From: Dioscorea cayenensis subsp. rotundata
Lineage: Eukaryota > Streptophyta > Magnoliopsida > Dioscoreales > Dioscoreaceae
Assembly: GCF_009730915.1 (NCBI RefSeq)
Contig: NC_052496.1
Span: forward strand, 1,225,875 to 1,289,874
Direction: 5' to 3'
DNA length: 64,000 nucleotides
In this document: positions 10,019-22,600 of the stretch, piece after piece
Position numbering within the stretch: position 1 is the first letter of the stretch
How the letters are laid out: each line of letters opens with the position of its first letter
Position numbers and translations under genes: made by a program
The notes under the pieces: model-generated
What the model saw: the letters and a program-made list of their open reading frames with translations, nothing else
The model's database searches: none
What the model was told of the DNA's origin: nothing

Positions 10019-11326
10019 ATGGAGGGCAGGAAAGGCAAGATTGTCGCCGGCGCCACCTTCAGCAGCCTCCTGATTCTGATCATCGTCCTCTGGCTATGCC
10101 TTGGCCTATCCAAGACCTTCTTCCTCCTGGCTGGTATAGCCGTGGCTTGCATCCTCTCTGTTTTAGTGTGGGTGCTGCTACAGCATGCGGCTCTGAACCG
10201 GCGGACGATGTCACTTGTCCGGCGCTCCACTCTCGAGGGCAATGAGCTCCGTCTTGAGTATAGCTTCCTCCGCAAGGTGGCCGGTCTTCCCACCAAATTC
10301 CGTTACAAAGACCTGGAGGTCGCCACCGACCACTTCCAGGCCCTGATCGGACGCGGCGCCTCTGCCTCTGTATTCAAAGGGATTCTGGACGATGGCACTC
10401 AGGTGGCCGTCAAACGGATAGAAGGAGCCGAGCATGGTGACCAGGAGTTCCGGTCCGAGGTGTCTGCTGTGGCGAGTGTACAGCACGTGAACCTGGTCCG
10501 ACTGCTCGGCTACTGCCTCAACCCTGGAGGGCCTCGGTTCCTGGTGTATGAGTACATCCACAACGGCTCTCTCGCCACTTGGATATTCCCTGGCGACAGT
10601 AGCAGCTGCTCTGGTGATCATCATCATCGTAAGTGCCTCCCGTGGGCGCTTAGGTACTGTGTGGCCGTGGATGTAGCCAAGGCGCTCGCTTACCTACACA
10701 ACGACTGTCGCTCCCGTGTGTTGCACCTGGACATCAAGCCGGAGAACATATTGCTGGACGAGGGCTTCCGGGCTCTGGTCTCCGACTTTGGGCTGTCGAA
10801 ACTTATGGGAAGGGATCAAAGCCGGATAGTGACCACCATTCGTGGAACCAGAGGCTACCTGGCCCCGGAGTGGTTCCTGGAGAATGGCATCTCTGAGAAG
10901 AGCGACATTTACAGCTACGGGATGGTGCTTCTGGAGATGGTGGGTGGTCGTCGGAATGTTATGCTGGTGGGTGATGGGCAGCCGTCGGAGAGGCAGTGGT
11001 CCTACTTCCCCAAGATTGTATCTGAGAAGGTAAGGGAGGGAAAGGCCATGCAAGTAGTGGACGAGAGACTGCTGCAGCCACAAGGAAGTGAAGATGTTGA
11101 AGTGGAGAAGGCGCAGGTGGAGACTCTGCTTCATGTGGCCTTGTGGTGCATCCAGGAGAACCCCAAGCTTCGTCCGAGTATGGCTCGCGTGGTGGACATG
11201 CTCGAAGGCCGTATCCCTGCTGATCTGCCTCCTGAGACGGAGATGATCATCATGGACATCTTGTCTATGGATGACCTACCCACGGCTGGGACCATGAATT
11301 ATTCTTCCATCCTATCTGGACGGTAG
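10019..11326 (+). CDS. Receptor-like protein kinase without a large ectodomain (At5g20050-like)
   Basis: An intronless gene encoding a 435-residue membrane-anchored Ser/Thr kinase. I chose the ATG at 10019 because the open frame extends upstream to about 9983 without an ATG, and 'MEGRKGKIVAG' resembles the start of the Arabidopsis homologue. Two hydrophobic stretches lie at residues 12-30 and 33-54. There is almost no extracellular part. The kinase domain spans about 105-412: glycine loop IGRGASASV (109-118), VAVK Lys132, Glu147, HLDIKPEN catalytic loop with Asp238 and Asn243, DFG 256-258 and APE 282-284. The residue before the catalytic Asp is Leu, so this is a non-RD kinase. The third glycine of the loop is Ala. 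The family is loosely annotated as probable receptor-like kinase; substrate and ligand are unknown. The coding sequence is GC-richer than its surroundings. It lies next to APT, as At5g20050 and At5g20060 do. Confidence 0.93.
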   Translation: MEGRKGKIVAGATFSSLLILIIVLWLCLGLSKTFFLLAGIAVACILSVLVWVLLQHAALNRRTMSLVRRSTLEGNELRLEYSFLRKVAGLPTKFRYKDLEVATDHFQALIGRGASASVFKGILDDGTQVAVKRIEGAEHGDQEFRSEVSAVASVQHVNLVRLLGYCLNPGGPRFLVYEYIHNGSLATWIFPGDSSSCSGDHHHRKCLPWALRYCVAVDVAKALAYLHNDCRSRVLHLDIKPENILLDEGFRALVSDFGLSKLMGRDQSRIVTTIRGTRGYLAPEWFLENGISEKSDIYSYGMVLLEMVGGRRNVMLVGDGQPSERQWSYFPKIVSEKVREGKAMQVVDERLLQPQGSEDVEVEKAQVETLLHVALWCIQENPKLRPSMARVVDMLEGRIPADLPPETEMIIMDILSMDDLPTAGTMNYSSILSGR

Positions 11327-12059
11327 AATTAACCTAGACCTAGCTAGCTCTAAGGCATGTGACTGTCATCGATCATCTTATAAGCGCTATTTAATTATAT
11401 ATTCATCAGAGTCTCTACTGCACACACACACTTAGAATTCGCCTGCTAGTGGTCAGTGACTCAGTGATGGCCGATGGGTGATTAATTGATAATTATATTG
11501 GGTTATTACAACACAAAGTGATTCGGAATTTCGGATACTGAGTTGAATCCCCAGCAGCCTACAACTGTATTGGGTTTTGGTGACAGAATATCTAGCTGAC
11601 CAGATTCCTTATGACCTTGTTGCTTTCTTTCTTTCTAACGAAGAAGTTGTATCATCTCTTCTGTCTCTCTCTCTCTCTATTCACTCATCAGCCATCTTCT
11701 CTCAGGCTTGGATCTTCTCTCACAATTTTTAAATTGATAAACGACAATTCACTTTTCTCACAAATTCACAAGTCACAACTTAATTGCAATTTGCTCGCAC
11801 ACTTTATGAAAAGTGAAGCTGACTTATATTACTGAAAGAGCTCAAAGTGCTTCCAGTTCTGCTCATAAAAGAGAATTTGTAACTGACACATGATGCCCTC
11901 TGACTTCCAAACGTTCAGCCATCCTTGCACACCCGGTTTAACACCAGATTTGTGTATTTTATTACGAAAGGAGCATAAATTCGACCAACCATGAACCTTA
12001 TATTTTAATTTATAAAGATGAATCACATTCTTATGCAAATGCTCTTTGCTGAAAATTAA

Positions 12060-12092
<33 letters not shown>

Positions 12093-13830
12093 TGCAAGAT
12101 GTACTCAATTTGTTATTTAAAGTCCCTTGTTCCGTTTGAAGCCCAGAATGGAGTCATAATGAATATGAATCACTTCATTTATTATTAATAACAAATTGGG
12201 ACTATGATTCCTGCTGCACAAGGAGGAGTTGACAAACTCAGTTGCGTTGTCAGATTTCATTAACCAATATTCTCTCTTCTACATGAATGAATGAGAGCGG
12301 GAAGGTGGCAACGCATTGACTTTGAGCTCATGCCAATACTTTGGCTTGGGCGGATAGGTTATAATAAGGATTCTACCTACCATTCGCCTTAAAAGGTCCA
12401 TAAAAAGGGCGAATTTTCACAAGTCTACTTGCTTTCGTCCCCACTAAGACCAAATCTTATGTTTGTTTTGTTATGGGAGAATGTCTTTGGGTAATTGCGT
12501 GGAGATAGGATAGGGATAGAATGGTCTGTGGGACATCTAAAATGACAATGTTTGTCTATGATGATAAATATATGGTGCATGTGCCTGTGCGTTTTTTTTA
12601 AAAAGATTTTATTATACTGATTAATGATTATTTATTTTTTTGGTTTTAAAATAAAATAAAATAAAATAAAAATAAAAATAAAAGGTTGAGGACACTGTTG
12701 CAAATGGTTTGGCTGAATGCCAATACTACTTTAAGTAATACACATCTCAGAATGAACAAAATAGTCCTAATGTTAAGGTTGTTTCAGGGTTGTAACGAGA
12801 GGAGACGAGGCGGCATTTGTGGGAATTAGAAAAATGTCAGTTTCCTGGAGGCCTCCCTGAGCTTGGGCAGTGTGGGCAGAGCACACCTCCAGGTTGCCAT
12901 GTGATTTCCTTCATTCTTTTTCAAGCATCTCATCATGGACTGACTGCTCTCAATGCTCCTCACTATTTCTCTCCCTAAACACAGACAAAATCATCACTCA
13001 TGCGAAAAAAAAAATAAAGGGGAAATATGGCAGCCCACGGAAGGCAGGAATGGCAGAAAGGAGTTGTGGCCCGGGGGAATCAACTCACCTTCAGCCTCCC
13101 ACCATATTTTGCTTCCTTCTTTTATTTATTTATGTATTTATTTATTTATTTTGGGCTTTTGCTTTAGCTCTTGCTCTTGTTATTGTTATTGTTATTCCTC
13201 CTCAAAGGCTCAACCTCAATTTCAGCTCAATCTTCGCTCTTATTATAGTTAATATTATTACGTTTTGTTTTCTCATTTGCTCTTGATAGATCATTTTTCT
13301 TATTCTAACAAAAAAATAAAAAATAAAAAATAAAAGAAAAGAAAACAACCAAACCAGCTCATGGATATGATGAGCTATTACACAGAATATATTCTGGCCA
13401 CCACCATCACTATTCACTGCCCAGAAGCATTGATTCTCGTTTGCTATTTGGTAATACGGGCATCACTGATCACTCTATGGAGTTCCTTCTTAACTCATCT
13501 TCCTTTTTGTTTTATTTGCTCCATGTTTCATGCATGCATGCATGCATATATATATATATGTATGTGTATGTATGTCCTGGGCATTGGGCATCATGAGATT
13601 CCATTCTCTGCCTTGAAAAAGCCTCGGTGCTTTCCTCCCTGTCTTTATCTTTCCATATTGGGTGATGTCTTTCTTTAGTTTACTCTCATGATTTTATACC
13701 CCTTGTCAGTTGGCACTAGCTAATAAGAGCTTGCAGCTGGTGTAAGCTGGAGACTGGTGCTTGTGCTTGTGCTGGTGGTTTGATTCAGATTCATGGCTTC
13801 TTCTTATTCTTATTCTACTGCTCCCCCCAC
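11327..13830. other. Spacer between the kinase and the thioesterase gene
   Basis: No gene is recognised in 2.5 kb. It holds an (AAT)n run at about 12058-12091, A-rich ATAAA-type repeats near 12645-12683, TTTA/TATT repeats near 13120-13150, and a CATG-rich patch near 13530. The open frames at 12870-13286 and 13361-13678 are low-complexity and resemble no family. Confidence 0.55.
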
Positions 13831-13837
13831 CTACAGC

Positions 13838-13845
13838 TATAAATA
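13838..13845 (+). promoter_or_regulatory. TATA box of the thioesterase gene
   Basis: TATAAATA lies 100 bases before the ATG at 13946, in a normal position for a plant core promoter with a short leader. Confidence 0.6.
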
Positions 13846-13945
13846 GAGCTTCAATTGAACGCTTCTCCACTGCAGGACAGAGCTGCTCTGTTTGCTGGGA
13901 TACTCACCTCCACTGAGTGCTCTTTCCTCTGCTTCTGCCGCTCAG

Positions 13946-16900
13946 ATGAGCTATGGTAGCAGCTCTCGTGCGCCTGCTTTCGGTGAACTTACTTCATTTA
14001 TAGTTTTCACATCATCTAGACCTAGTTAATTATTGTATTTTTCCTTTCTTTTTTTAAAAAAAGAAAAATTATGTTCAATATTACTTCTAATGTATGGAAG
14101 CAGGCAATAGGACTGGTCGGAGGCCTTTCGAGTTCGGAAGGACCCATGTCGTCAAGCCTAAGGGGAGGCACCAGGTCACCATCGTCTGGCTTCATGGCCT
14201 AGGTGATAATGGTGCCAGGTATTTACTCATTCACTCTTTAACCATTCTCCCCTATTGTTGTTACTTTAGGGCTAACTCCAACCTTTTCCAATATTCTGCT
14301 ATGCTCATCTTGAGGTAACTTTTAGGCTTCTCTGATGTTGATATGCTCTCCATGCAAATGACCTTTTTTTTTTTTTCCTCCAAAGTTTAAGCTTACTTTA
14401 TTATTTGCTCTTGGCTATCCAATATTTGGATTTCTTTGCGAGCAAATATTAGCACTCCTTTGTTTCAGCCAGTCCTTCCAATTCATACTTTTCATGAATC
14501 TTTAACAACTTTTGTTATTCATGGTGAAGTTTTGATATGGAGACACGTGCACAGTCACAATTAGAGGGCTGCTGAAGAATTAGTTTTAGGTCCTCTTATC
14601 TTTATATTGATTCCACGGCTTTATACCCCCTTTTCTATTGAAACTGATTTTGTTATTTTCCTTTCTCTGGGCATATTCCTAGTATTGCTGGACTTTTAAT
14701 GGTTAGCCTGTTAGATAGATTTTTTTCCTCTCTCATCCGAGTCCTAACCCTGTAGCTACTGTAAAATTTTTCCAACTTTTCTTCTGAAAGAAAGAAGAAA
14801 CAAAAATATTTGAGGAATGCCAAGCACATCTTTTAGTTCTGTAAAAATCATTTTCAATGATGTGGAAAGTCTGCGTACTTTGTGGCTTGCAAAATTCCAT
14901 CCTACTTGATTCGGGAAGAAAATGAAGAAGAATTATGAACCAGATAAAATTTAACTCCAGTATCTTTCAACTTTAATTTTCTATGAATGCTTCAGAGGTT
15001 GGTTATCTTGGATTAAAACAATTATAAATTTTAAAAGAAGGCATTTTGCCTTGGAGCTTTAGTCTGGAACCGCTGCTTTCACTATCTTGATGTTTAGTTA
15101 TCCACTATGCGTAGCATCTTATTGTTCTTTGCGACACTCCTTTTTCCTGTTATGGTGAAACTCTTAAAACAAAAATATAGATGCTTATCTATTATATATA
15201 TCCATTTGTCGTCTTCACACACGCATTGTTTAATATCTCTAGCATGAATGCTTATAATTTGCCTATTGTCAAACCCTGACAAACACTAGAATGACATATT
15301 TTTGCTCAAGATTTATTCATGCTTGCTGCATAAAAACCCGGTTTCAAGGGGAGATCCTTGTTTGATTGCATAAGAATGATTTAGTTCTCTCAATAGACAC
15401 AAAGTACTAATTCTGTCAATTGTCCTTTTCTCTAGTCTATGAACAGTTCATTACTCTGCTTAGTGATGTTTTGCCTTGATTATCTATAGTCAGAGGTGGA
15501 TGGTACTGCAACTCTATGTTCATCACTTATCCTTGTAGTTATCCTCTATCATATTTAATTTCATCTCCTCATACAGAAATTTTTTTCGGGGTATTTATAT
15601 GAGGAGTTCTTAGCTTCTGTGAACTAAAGTCACTTCATTGGAAGCAGATTCTACTGTTTGATGGTGCTCTCCTTTATTTTCATTTTTATTTTCTTTTTAT
15701 CTTTCCATTTTAAGTTGTGGTTGTTGAGGTGAAGGATATACAGAAGCAACACTATGCTCACACAAGAGAATTTCATATCATGCAGTTGGTTTTCTCTGTG
15801 GTTTGATAATTTTCCTTCTGTGCATCCCTTCTGCCTATCACTTTCAGGAACTAATTCTAATCCCGGACTCAAGAAGACAGGCTCTTCTTTTCATTCTTTC
15901 CTCAGTCTGAGTTTAAACCTAAATTTTCTCAGTAGCAGAATCACATGAGATTCACACTGGCCTATATGAAGATTTTGTTTATAGATCATTGTTTAATTGG
16001 GTTAAAATTGCTTACTTTTCTCTATAGGCTCAATTACACAAATAATTAATTTTTATATGAATCACTTGCATGATTCTGCGTAGTGACTCTGCCTTGATCA
16101 GTCTTCTATAGCTGAACTGGATGACACTGCAACATTATTTTTATCCCTATAATTGGACAGATCATTTGCCATATTTTGTTCACCCGACGGGACTTTTGCT
16201 TTGTAAGTTTATATGAGCTATTAACTTGCATAATATTATCTCACTTTGTTGGATGGAGCATCTACTGCTGTTGTTATTGTGTTTTTGGCACGTGTAACTT
16301 TTTTCCAAGTTCTTTTTTTAGTCGTTGTGGTTGTGGTTGTGGTTGTGATAGAAGAGCATATATGCATTAGCAGCTGTCTGAAGTCTGAGCACATAAGAGA
16401 ATCTCATATCATGCAACTGGCTTTCTCTGCCTGCTGTGCTTCAGCGCACGGGATCTAGTCATCACTTTCATGAACTTATTCTAGTTTACAGAGGCATGAA
16501 GAAAGGCTCTCTCTGTTTATTCATCACCCTTGACTCTGATAATATATCTAGATTATTGTAGTAGACTTTGCAGCCTTAATATTGCACTGTCTGTATGCGG
16601 CTTAAATACCGGAACTTTGTTTTATCTGAAGCATCACAAATTTTGTATTTCTTCTATTACTGTTATATCTTTCTTTGTAGTGACTTGGAAAACTTGTTCT
16701 ATGATCTTCTGATCAGTAAATGATATAAGTTAATTCCTTTGCATGCTTTTCTGACTACTTGTTTACACTTTGCAGCTGGTCACAGCTTTTGGAAACACTT
16801 CCTCTACCAAATGTAAGTATTGTGATTTTGGACTGTTGCCTTTTGTAATCATGAGTTGGAACATATTCTTTCTTTTCATTTTGTTATTGTGGGGAGCTAG

Positions 16901-18787
16901 GATAGTTTTGCATGTCACCTGCCCCCCTCCATTGGCCAGCCAACTGCATGCTTTAGTTAGACGCTAACCTACTGGGAGCTTATTGATTACAGATAAAATG
17001 GATATGTCCGACTGCACCAATCCGGCCTGTAGCTGCTTTTGGTGGATTCCCTTGCACTGCCTGTAAGTTTACTCATGGTTCAGGTTGTAAAAATCCTTGC
17101 ACTGAAAAGATGGCAATTCAGAAATTTCAAAAACATTTTCCATGGTGATTGCTTTCTGTGAAACTGATTTGTACCTCATTTGTTGGTTTGTTACCTAGGG
17201 TTTGATGTAGGGGAATTTTCAGAGGATGGTTCTGATGATGTTGAGGGAAATGGATGCTTCAGCTGCACATGTTGCAAACCTTTTGTCCACTGAGCCTGCT
17301 GATAGTATGCTTCATAAGTGCAATAATATTCTTGTCTGCTTACAGATTTTTGTATTTGTTCTTTTTTTAAGAACGCATTTCAAATTCAAACAGCCGAAAG
17401 CTATAATAATTCAATGATTAATTTTTTGGTGACTGCAGTTAAGCTTGGTGTTGGAGGCTTCAGCATGGGTGCTGCCACTGCTTTGTATTCTGCCACTTGC
17501 TGCATCTACGGAAAATATGGGAATGGCAGCCAGTTTCCAATTCATATTAGTGCAGTCATTGGCCTCAGTGGTTGGCTTCCATGTTCCAGGTTTACCTCTA
17601 CACTAATACGTTTTGATTTCTGCCATGTCTGTTTTCAAGTGCCTCTGTCAATTTTTTTTTTAATTGTTTTATTTATTAGTGTAAAATTTCATGCCTCGCT
17701 CTTAAATTTTTTAGGGGCTTGAAGACCAAGGTTGAAGTGTCTCCGGAAGCTACCAGGCGAGCTGCTGTGTTACCTGTTCTGCTTTGTCATGGAAGAGGTA
17801 TTAAATCATTTTTCATATTCCTCTTTTAGAGATTTTGCCACTGTTTGTTCTCTGACCTGGAGTTTCATAACGTTAGGTCAATAGATCCTTGAACATACGA
17901 GATTAGTAAATCTGAGTCATCTACCTCTATAGTGTGTGTTATTCCTAGTTCTTTCCCTGACCACCGCACCAAGTGTAGAGTCAGTACTATAATCAGATTT
18001 ATTTAAAGATCAGTGAATATTGGGCACAAGTATATATCTATCTTCTTTTAAAAAAAAGTATATATCTATCTTTTGGTAGTCTTTACTATATTTGTTTAAC
18101 AACTTTATGTTGTAGTTATGCAGGTAGAATTAAATGTTATGTTTAAGATTAGGTTTGCTTGAAAGTATTATGCTATGCTGTGCTACTAGACAGTTACACT
18201 TTGCTTAGATCTCAAAGGTACTAATTTAGTAATGCTTATGCAGGGGCTTATTATCTATAGATGTACGTCATGCCTTAATTCCCATCTGTTTACAGTAGAT
18301 GCCTATTGTTGAAAAATATTTTTCTCTCAAATTAATAGATCGATCTATCTACCTACCTATCTATGATGATAAATCTATGCCGATTAGCTCTAAACTTGAG
18401 TGTAAATGCATCTGTTGTTTTTCTGAAACAAACGTTACAGCTGATGATGTAGTCCCGTACAAACATGGGGAGAAATCTGCAGAGGTTTTAAGATCAGCTG
18501 GATACCGTAATCTGTCCTTTAGATCCTATAACGGGTATGTATATATGTATGTATGTATGCTTTGATTTATTTATTTATTTATATTTTTTTATATGTATAT
18601 TGTTGGAGTAAATTAAATGAGATTGCGGTCATGGACAACTGAGCTAGCTGATGTACGTACGTATGTCTAAACTATGTCTACACAAATTGAAATATGCAGG
18701 CTTGGGCATTACACACTTCCTGAAGAGATGGATGACGTCTGCAAGTGGCTGACTGCCAGACTTGGAATTGCTAGTTCCCGCAATTAA
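13946..18787 (+). CDS. Acyl-protein thioesterase / carboxylesterase family (APT), frameshifted in exon 5
   Basis: APT enzymes are cytosolic alpha/beta hydrolases that release palmitate from S-acylated proteins or hydrolyse lysophospholipids. Nine exons are read: 13946-13982, 14104-14218, 16776-16812, 16993-17062, 17199-17304, 17439-17589, 17715-17797, 18441-18534, 18700-18787. Family landmarks are the oxyanion region 'TIVWLHGLGDNG', nucleophile motif 'GGFSMGAA' (Ser codon near 17462), 'GWLPCSR', acid motif 'ADDVVPYKHG' and His in 'GLGHYT' (codon near 18707). Exons 1-4 and the start of exon 5 ('WFDVGEFSEDGSDDVEG') share one frame. The expected continuation ('DASAAHVANLLSTEPAD') lies one base out of frame, at GGGAAATGG near 17246-17252. 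The uncorrected frame stops at TGA 17291-17293, before the catalytic Ser. All other exons and splice sites look intact, so this is either a recent inactivating insertion or a sequence error. Intron 2 contains an old duplication. Confidence 0.88.
15460..16520. repeat. Diverged tandem duplication inside APT intron 2
   Basis: Two stretches about 620 bases apart share the same ordered words: 'gccttgat' (about 15472 and 16092), 'tggatg-tactgcaac' (15496 and 16119), 'tcatatcatgca-tgg' (15775 and 16404), 'atcactttca-gaact-attcta' (15837 and 16461) and 'ggctct' (15883 and 16505). The order and spacing are kept but the sequence is diverged, so this is an old segmental duplication of intron sequence. 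Its function is unknown. Confidence 0.6.
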
Positions 18788-19146
18788 TTGCAAGGTTTTG
18801 CACTAGTAATACTATTGGAGGGGTGGATGTCAGAATCTAATCTATAATCTAATCTCTTATGAATAGAAAATAAATGAAAGAGATGTATATGCGTGTGCTT
18901 GCTTGGTGAGAAGATTTTGATTTGTGACTTATGCATGAGTCGTTTGTATTATTACTGTATTGTAAGATTTTTACTTTCTATAGCTAGGCTTGTGTTTACT
19001 TCATCTGCAACTTGCAATGGATTGTGGTGGTTTGTGTGTATATTAATCAATATGCTTCTTTTCATTTAATGCAGCTAGCATTCTATTATTATGTATAGAA
19101 TATGATCGATATATAGGAGTATATATATATATATATATATATATAT
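18788..19146. other. APT 3' flank up to the LINE A insertion
   Basis: This includes the probable APT 3' UTR (AATAAATG near 18868) and ends in an (AT)n run at about 19119-19145, where LINE A begins. No gene is seen. Confidence 0.5.
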
Positions 19147-19204
19147 TTTTTAAAAAGAACTTCTCAAAGAGAAGCTGTTTATTGAAAGGAACCTGGTACA
19201 GAAG

Positions 19205-19669
19205 TGCTACTAAAATTTAAAAGACAAATACGAGTTAGAATCTAAAACCAAAATTGATAAAGGATTTCATGATCCAAAATGGGAGGTCTTTCCCAAACAA
19301 GAACAAGTTGGGATGATGATGAGTTAAACCATGCATAGCTAAACCAACAGCCGGAGAGCCCCGGGAAGGCGGGATAACATGGATCGGGAGGATTTCCCCA
19401 TGAGTCCAAAAAGAAATTTCAGGTTATTAATTTGATCATCAAACCGCCATGAGGTAACATGGTCGAGTCGCGATTAAGCGGTGGATGATGTCTTGAAGAT
19501 CACGGAAGATGTGCTTGAGCGGGCTTATTAAGCTCCATTCTTTGCATTGAGAGCCGTTTCGACGACAAAAAGTGTATCCGATGAGAATTCGGGAAGATCG
19601 ACGAGAAGAGCAACCCTGCAAGGGACACCTCATAATTAACATTTGTGAAGAAGAACCTGCAGAGCTAAC
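19205..19669 (-). pseudogene. LINE A decayed RNase H domain and C-terminus
   Basis: The minus-strand reading after the ORF2 stop resembles the C-terminal region of LINE C in broken frames. 'DHVTSWRFDDQINNL' parallels 'DPVTRWRFDSRFTHI' in LINE C, and 'LAMHG...NLFLF...MKSFINFGFRF' parallels 'LAAHG...NLFLF...MKSFIDSGFKF'. This marks the former RNase H (RVT_3) domain and the true ORF2 terminus. Several stops interrupt it. Confidence 0.6.
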
Positions 19670-22600
19670 TCAGCGATCTTGATTGGAGGTTGCATGAGTG
19701 AAGAGAAAGTTGTTATCGGAAGAGGAAAAGTTGCAAAGCAATAGTTTTCTACCCCAGAGATTTGAATTACAGCGGGAAAATTCTTCAACATGAGCAGCAG
19801 CTCTGGGAACAATGAAAGAAAACCAGGGACTAGTATTTCTAAAAATGGTATCACATCGACAAAGCCAGATAAACCAGGCGCTAGCAGCAATGAAGGCAAT
19901 AATGTGCATAGAATGGCTATAATCAAGCAGCCAGCAACCAGAAGAGAAGCCGTTAGTGAAAACAATTGATGTATTTAACTTGCTAGCAATTTGATCCCAA
20001 ATATTACGAGTTCTGTTGCAGTTATAAAGTAGATGATCAATTGTTTCTCTGTGAAGCCCACAGAAAACACATGGATTATCAGGGCCAAGCTTAATGTTGA
20101 ATAAAAAAGCAGATGTAGATAAACGACCTCTAAGGCAAAGCCAAATGAAGTGTTTGATTCTAGGAGCAACATGTATTCTCCAGACAGTATTCCAGCCAAC
20201 CCAAGAATCGGAAGCAACAGATTGATTATTCAAAGTATGATAAACTGCAGAAGCAAGTTTAGTGCTAGAGGCTTTAGGCATCCAAATCCAGTGGTTAACA
20301 TTGTGAGGGTCAAATGAAACGGAATTCATAATTGCTGTGATATCAAGATTACTAATAACAAGGTTAATATCATTACTAGGCCACTGAGCAATATCGAGGA
20401 TATCAGTGAAAGAAATTTGCTCAAAATCAACATTCATATTCAGGTATGTGGGTTTAAGACCAATAGGAATATCAAATAACCAAGGATCCCAAAGGAGGGA
20501 AGTTCTCGTAGGATTCACTGATTTGATTTTGCAAAATTTTCGAATACAGATAGCTGAATTGCATAAGCCTCTAAAAAACCAAGAGCATCTGGCAGGAGCA
20601 GAATCACGCCAGAAATTGATATCACCATACTTACTATGCAAAATATCGACCCATAAGCAATCGAAATTGTTAAGGTATTTGAAAATGTTTTTTGACATTA
20701 GAGAATGTTTGGCAAGAAGAAGATTCTTGATACCTAAGCCCCCCTCAGACTTACCTTCAGTAACAATGTTCCAACTCACATTATGGATGCCCTTTCCATT
20801 ACCATTCCTACACCAAATGAATTTTCTAACTGCTCTGGAAATATCGGACAGAATGGAATCTGGGATGGGATAAGCTATTAGAGTGTAAACAGGAATAGAA
20901 AGCAAGACTGAGTTGATGAGGACCTCTTTAGCTGCAGGGGTAAGATGAAATTTTGACCATTTGGAAATCAAATTGTTTACCTTATCAACCATAGGTTGGA
21001 AAGAAAGGGAAGCCAGTCTTTTAGGAGAAATAAGAACCCCGAGATATTTGAAAGGAAAGGAGGACTGCTTGAGGTTCAGGATGGTACAAATCCTTTTAAC
21101 AATATGTTTGTTTAGCCAAGTAGGGAAAAAAATTTGAGATTTATTAAAATTAGGATGCTGGCCAGAGAAAGTACCATAAAAATTAAGACAAGCTTGTATA
21201 TTTTTTGCAACTCTATGAGAAGCAGAAGTAATTAATATCAAGTCATCAGCAAACATCAAATGGTTGAAATTGTGATGAAGATTAATATTAAAACCAGGGA
21301 TTAAATTTTGGAGAAGACCAAAGTTGAGCATGGTAGTGAGAGTTTGAGAAACAATGATAAACAGGTAAGAAGAGATAGGGTCACCTTGGCGAACACCTCT
21401 AAATGAGGGGAACCAAGGGGTAGGTTTACCATTGACTAAGAGAGAGAAATTGCAAGTTTGAAGACAAGTTTTGATCCAGGAAATCCAGAGAGGAGGAAAA
21501 TTCATGGCAGCAAGAATGGTAAGAATTGCACTCCAACTAAGGGTATCATAAGCCTTTTCGATATCCAGTTTAATGATCATCCTAGGGGGGCTATGGGTAT
21601 CAAATTCAATTGAGTGGGTAACTTCTTGCACAGTAATAATGTTATCCAAAGCATTGCGGCCAGCCACAAAACCAACTTGTTCCCTACCAATAATATGAGG
21701 TATTACCCTCTTAAGTCTATTGGCAAGAAGTTTAGATAGAACTTTGTAGCAAACGTTGCAAAGAGAAATAGGACGAAAATCTGAAACCAGTTTGGGATTA
21801 TCCTTCTTAGGGATGAGGGCGACAAAAGTTTTACCCCAGGAAACAGGGATATGCGAAGTATTAGTAAAATGCAGAATGGCTTCGAAAAGATGATTACCGA
21901 CAATAGGCCAAAAGTTTTTGTAAAACTCAACGTTGAAACCGTCGGGACCAGGGGACTTACCTGGAGGAAGATCCAAAAGAGCTTGATAGACTTCCTCAAT
22001 AGTTACATCACTGATGAGAGAAGCGCTATCAGAGTCAGAAATCTTAGGAATGTCAGGAGGGAGAGAAACTTGCCCATTGGGGGGACAGCGATCTGAACAT
22101 CCCCAAAGATGCTTATAAAAATTGATGAAAGCTTGCTCAATTCCAGTAGCATCACTGAAGACGTTGCCGTTAGAATCCTCAATTTGAGCAATATAGTTAT
22201 TGTGAGAGCGAGTACGGTAGATAGCATGGAAGAAACGAGTATTCCTGTCACCATCTGAAACCCAATTAAGACGAGCGCGCTGGGCCCATTTAATACTGTT
22301 CTGACGTTGTAAAGCGGAAAGTTTAGCATAAAGATTTTTAAGTTCATAAAAAGAATTGGGTCCAGAGTCAGCAAGTTCAAGAGAGCTAATATCATTTTCA
22401 GTTTTAGAAATAGCAGCATCTAAGTTGTTAAAACCAGCACTTTTCCAGCGATTGATATTAAAACGGGTACGGGACAAGAAATGAGAGAAAGCATGCATAG
22501 GATTGCCACGAGGAGTAAAATTCCAAGCGTCACGGATACAAGAGTGGCAATCAAGATATTCCATCCAAAAGTTCTCAAATTTGAAAAAAATGCTCCGGGA

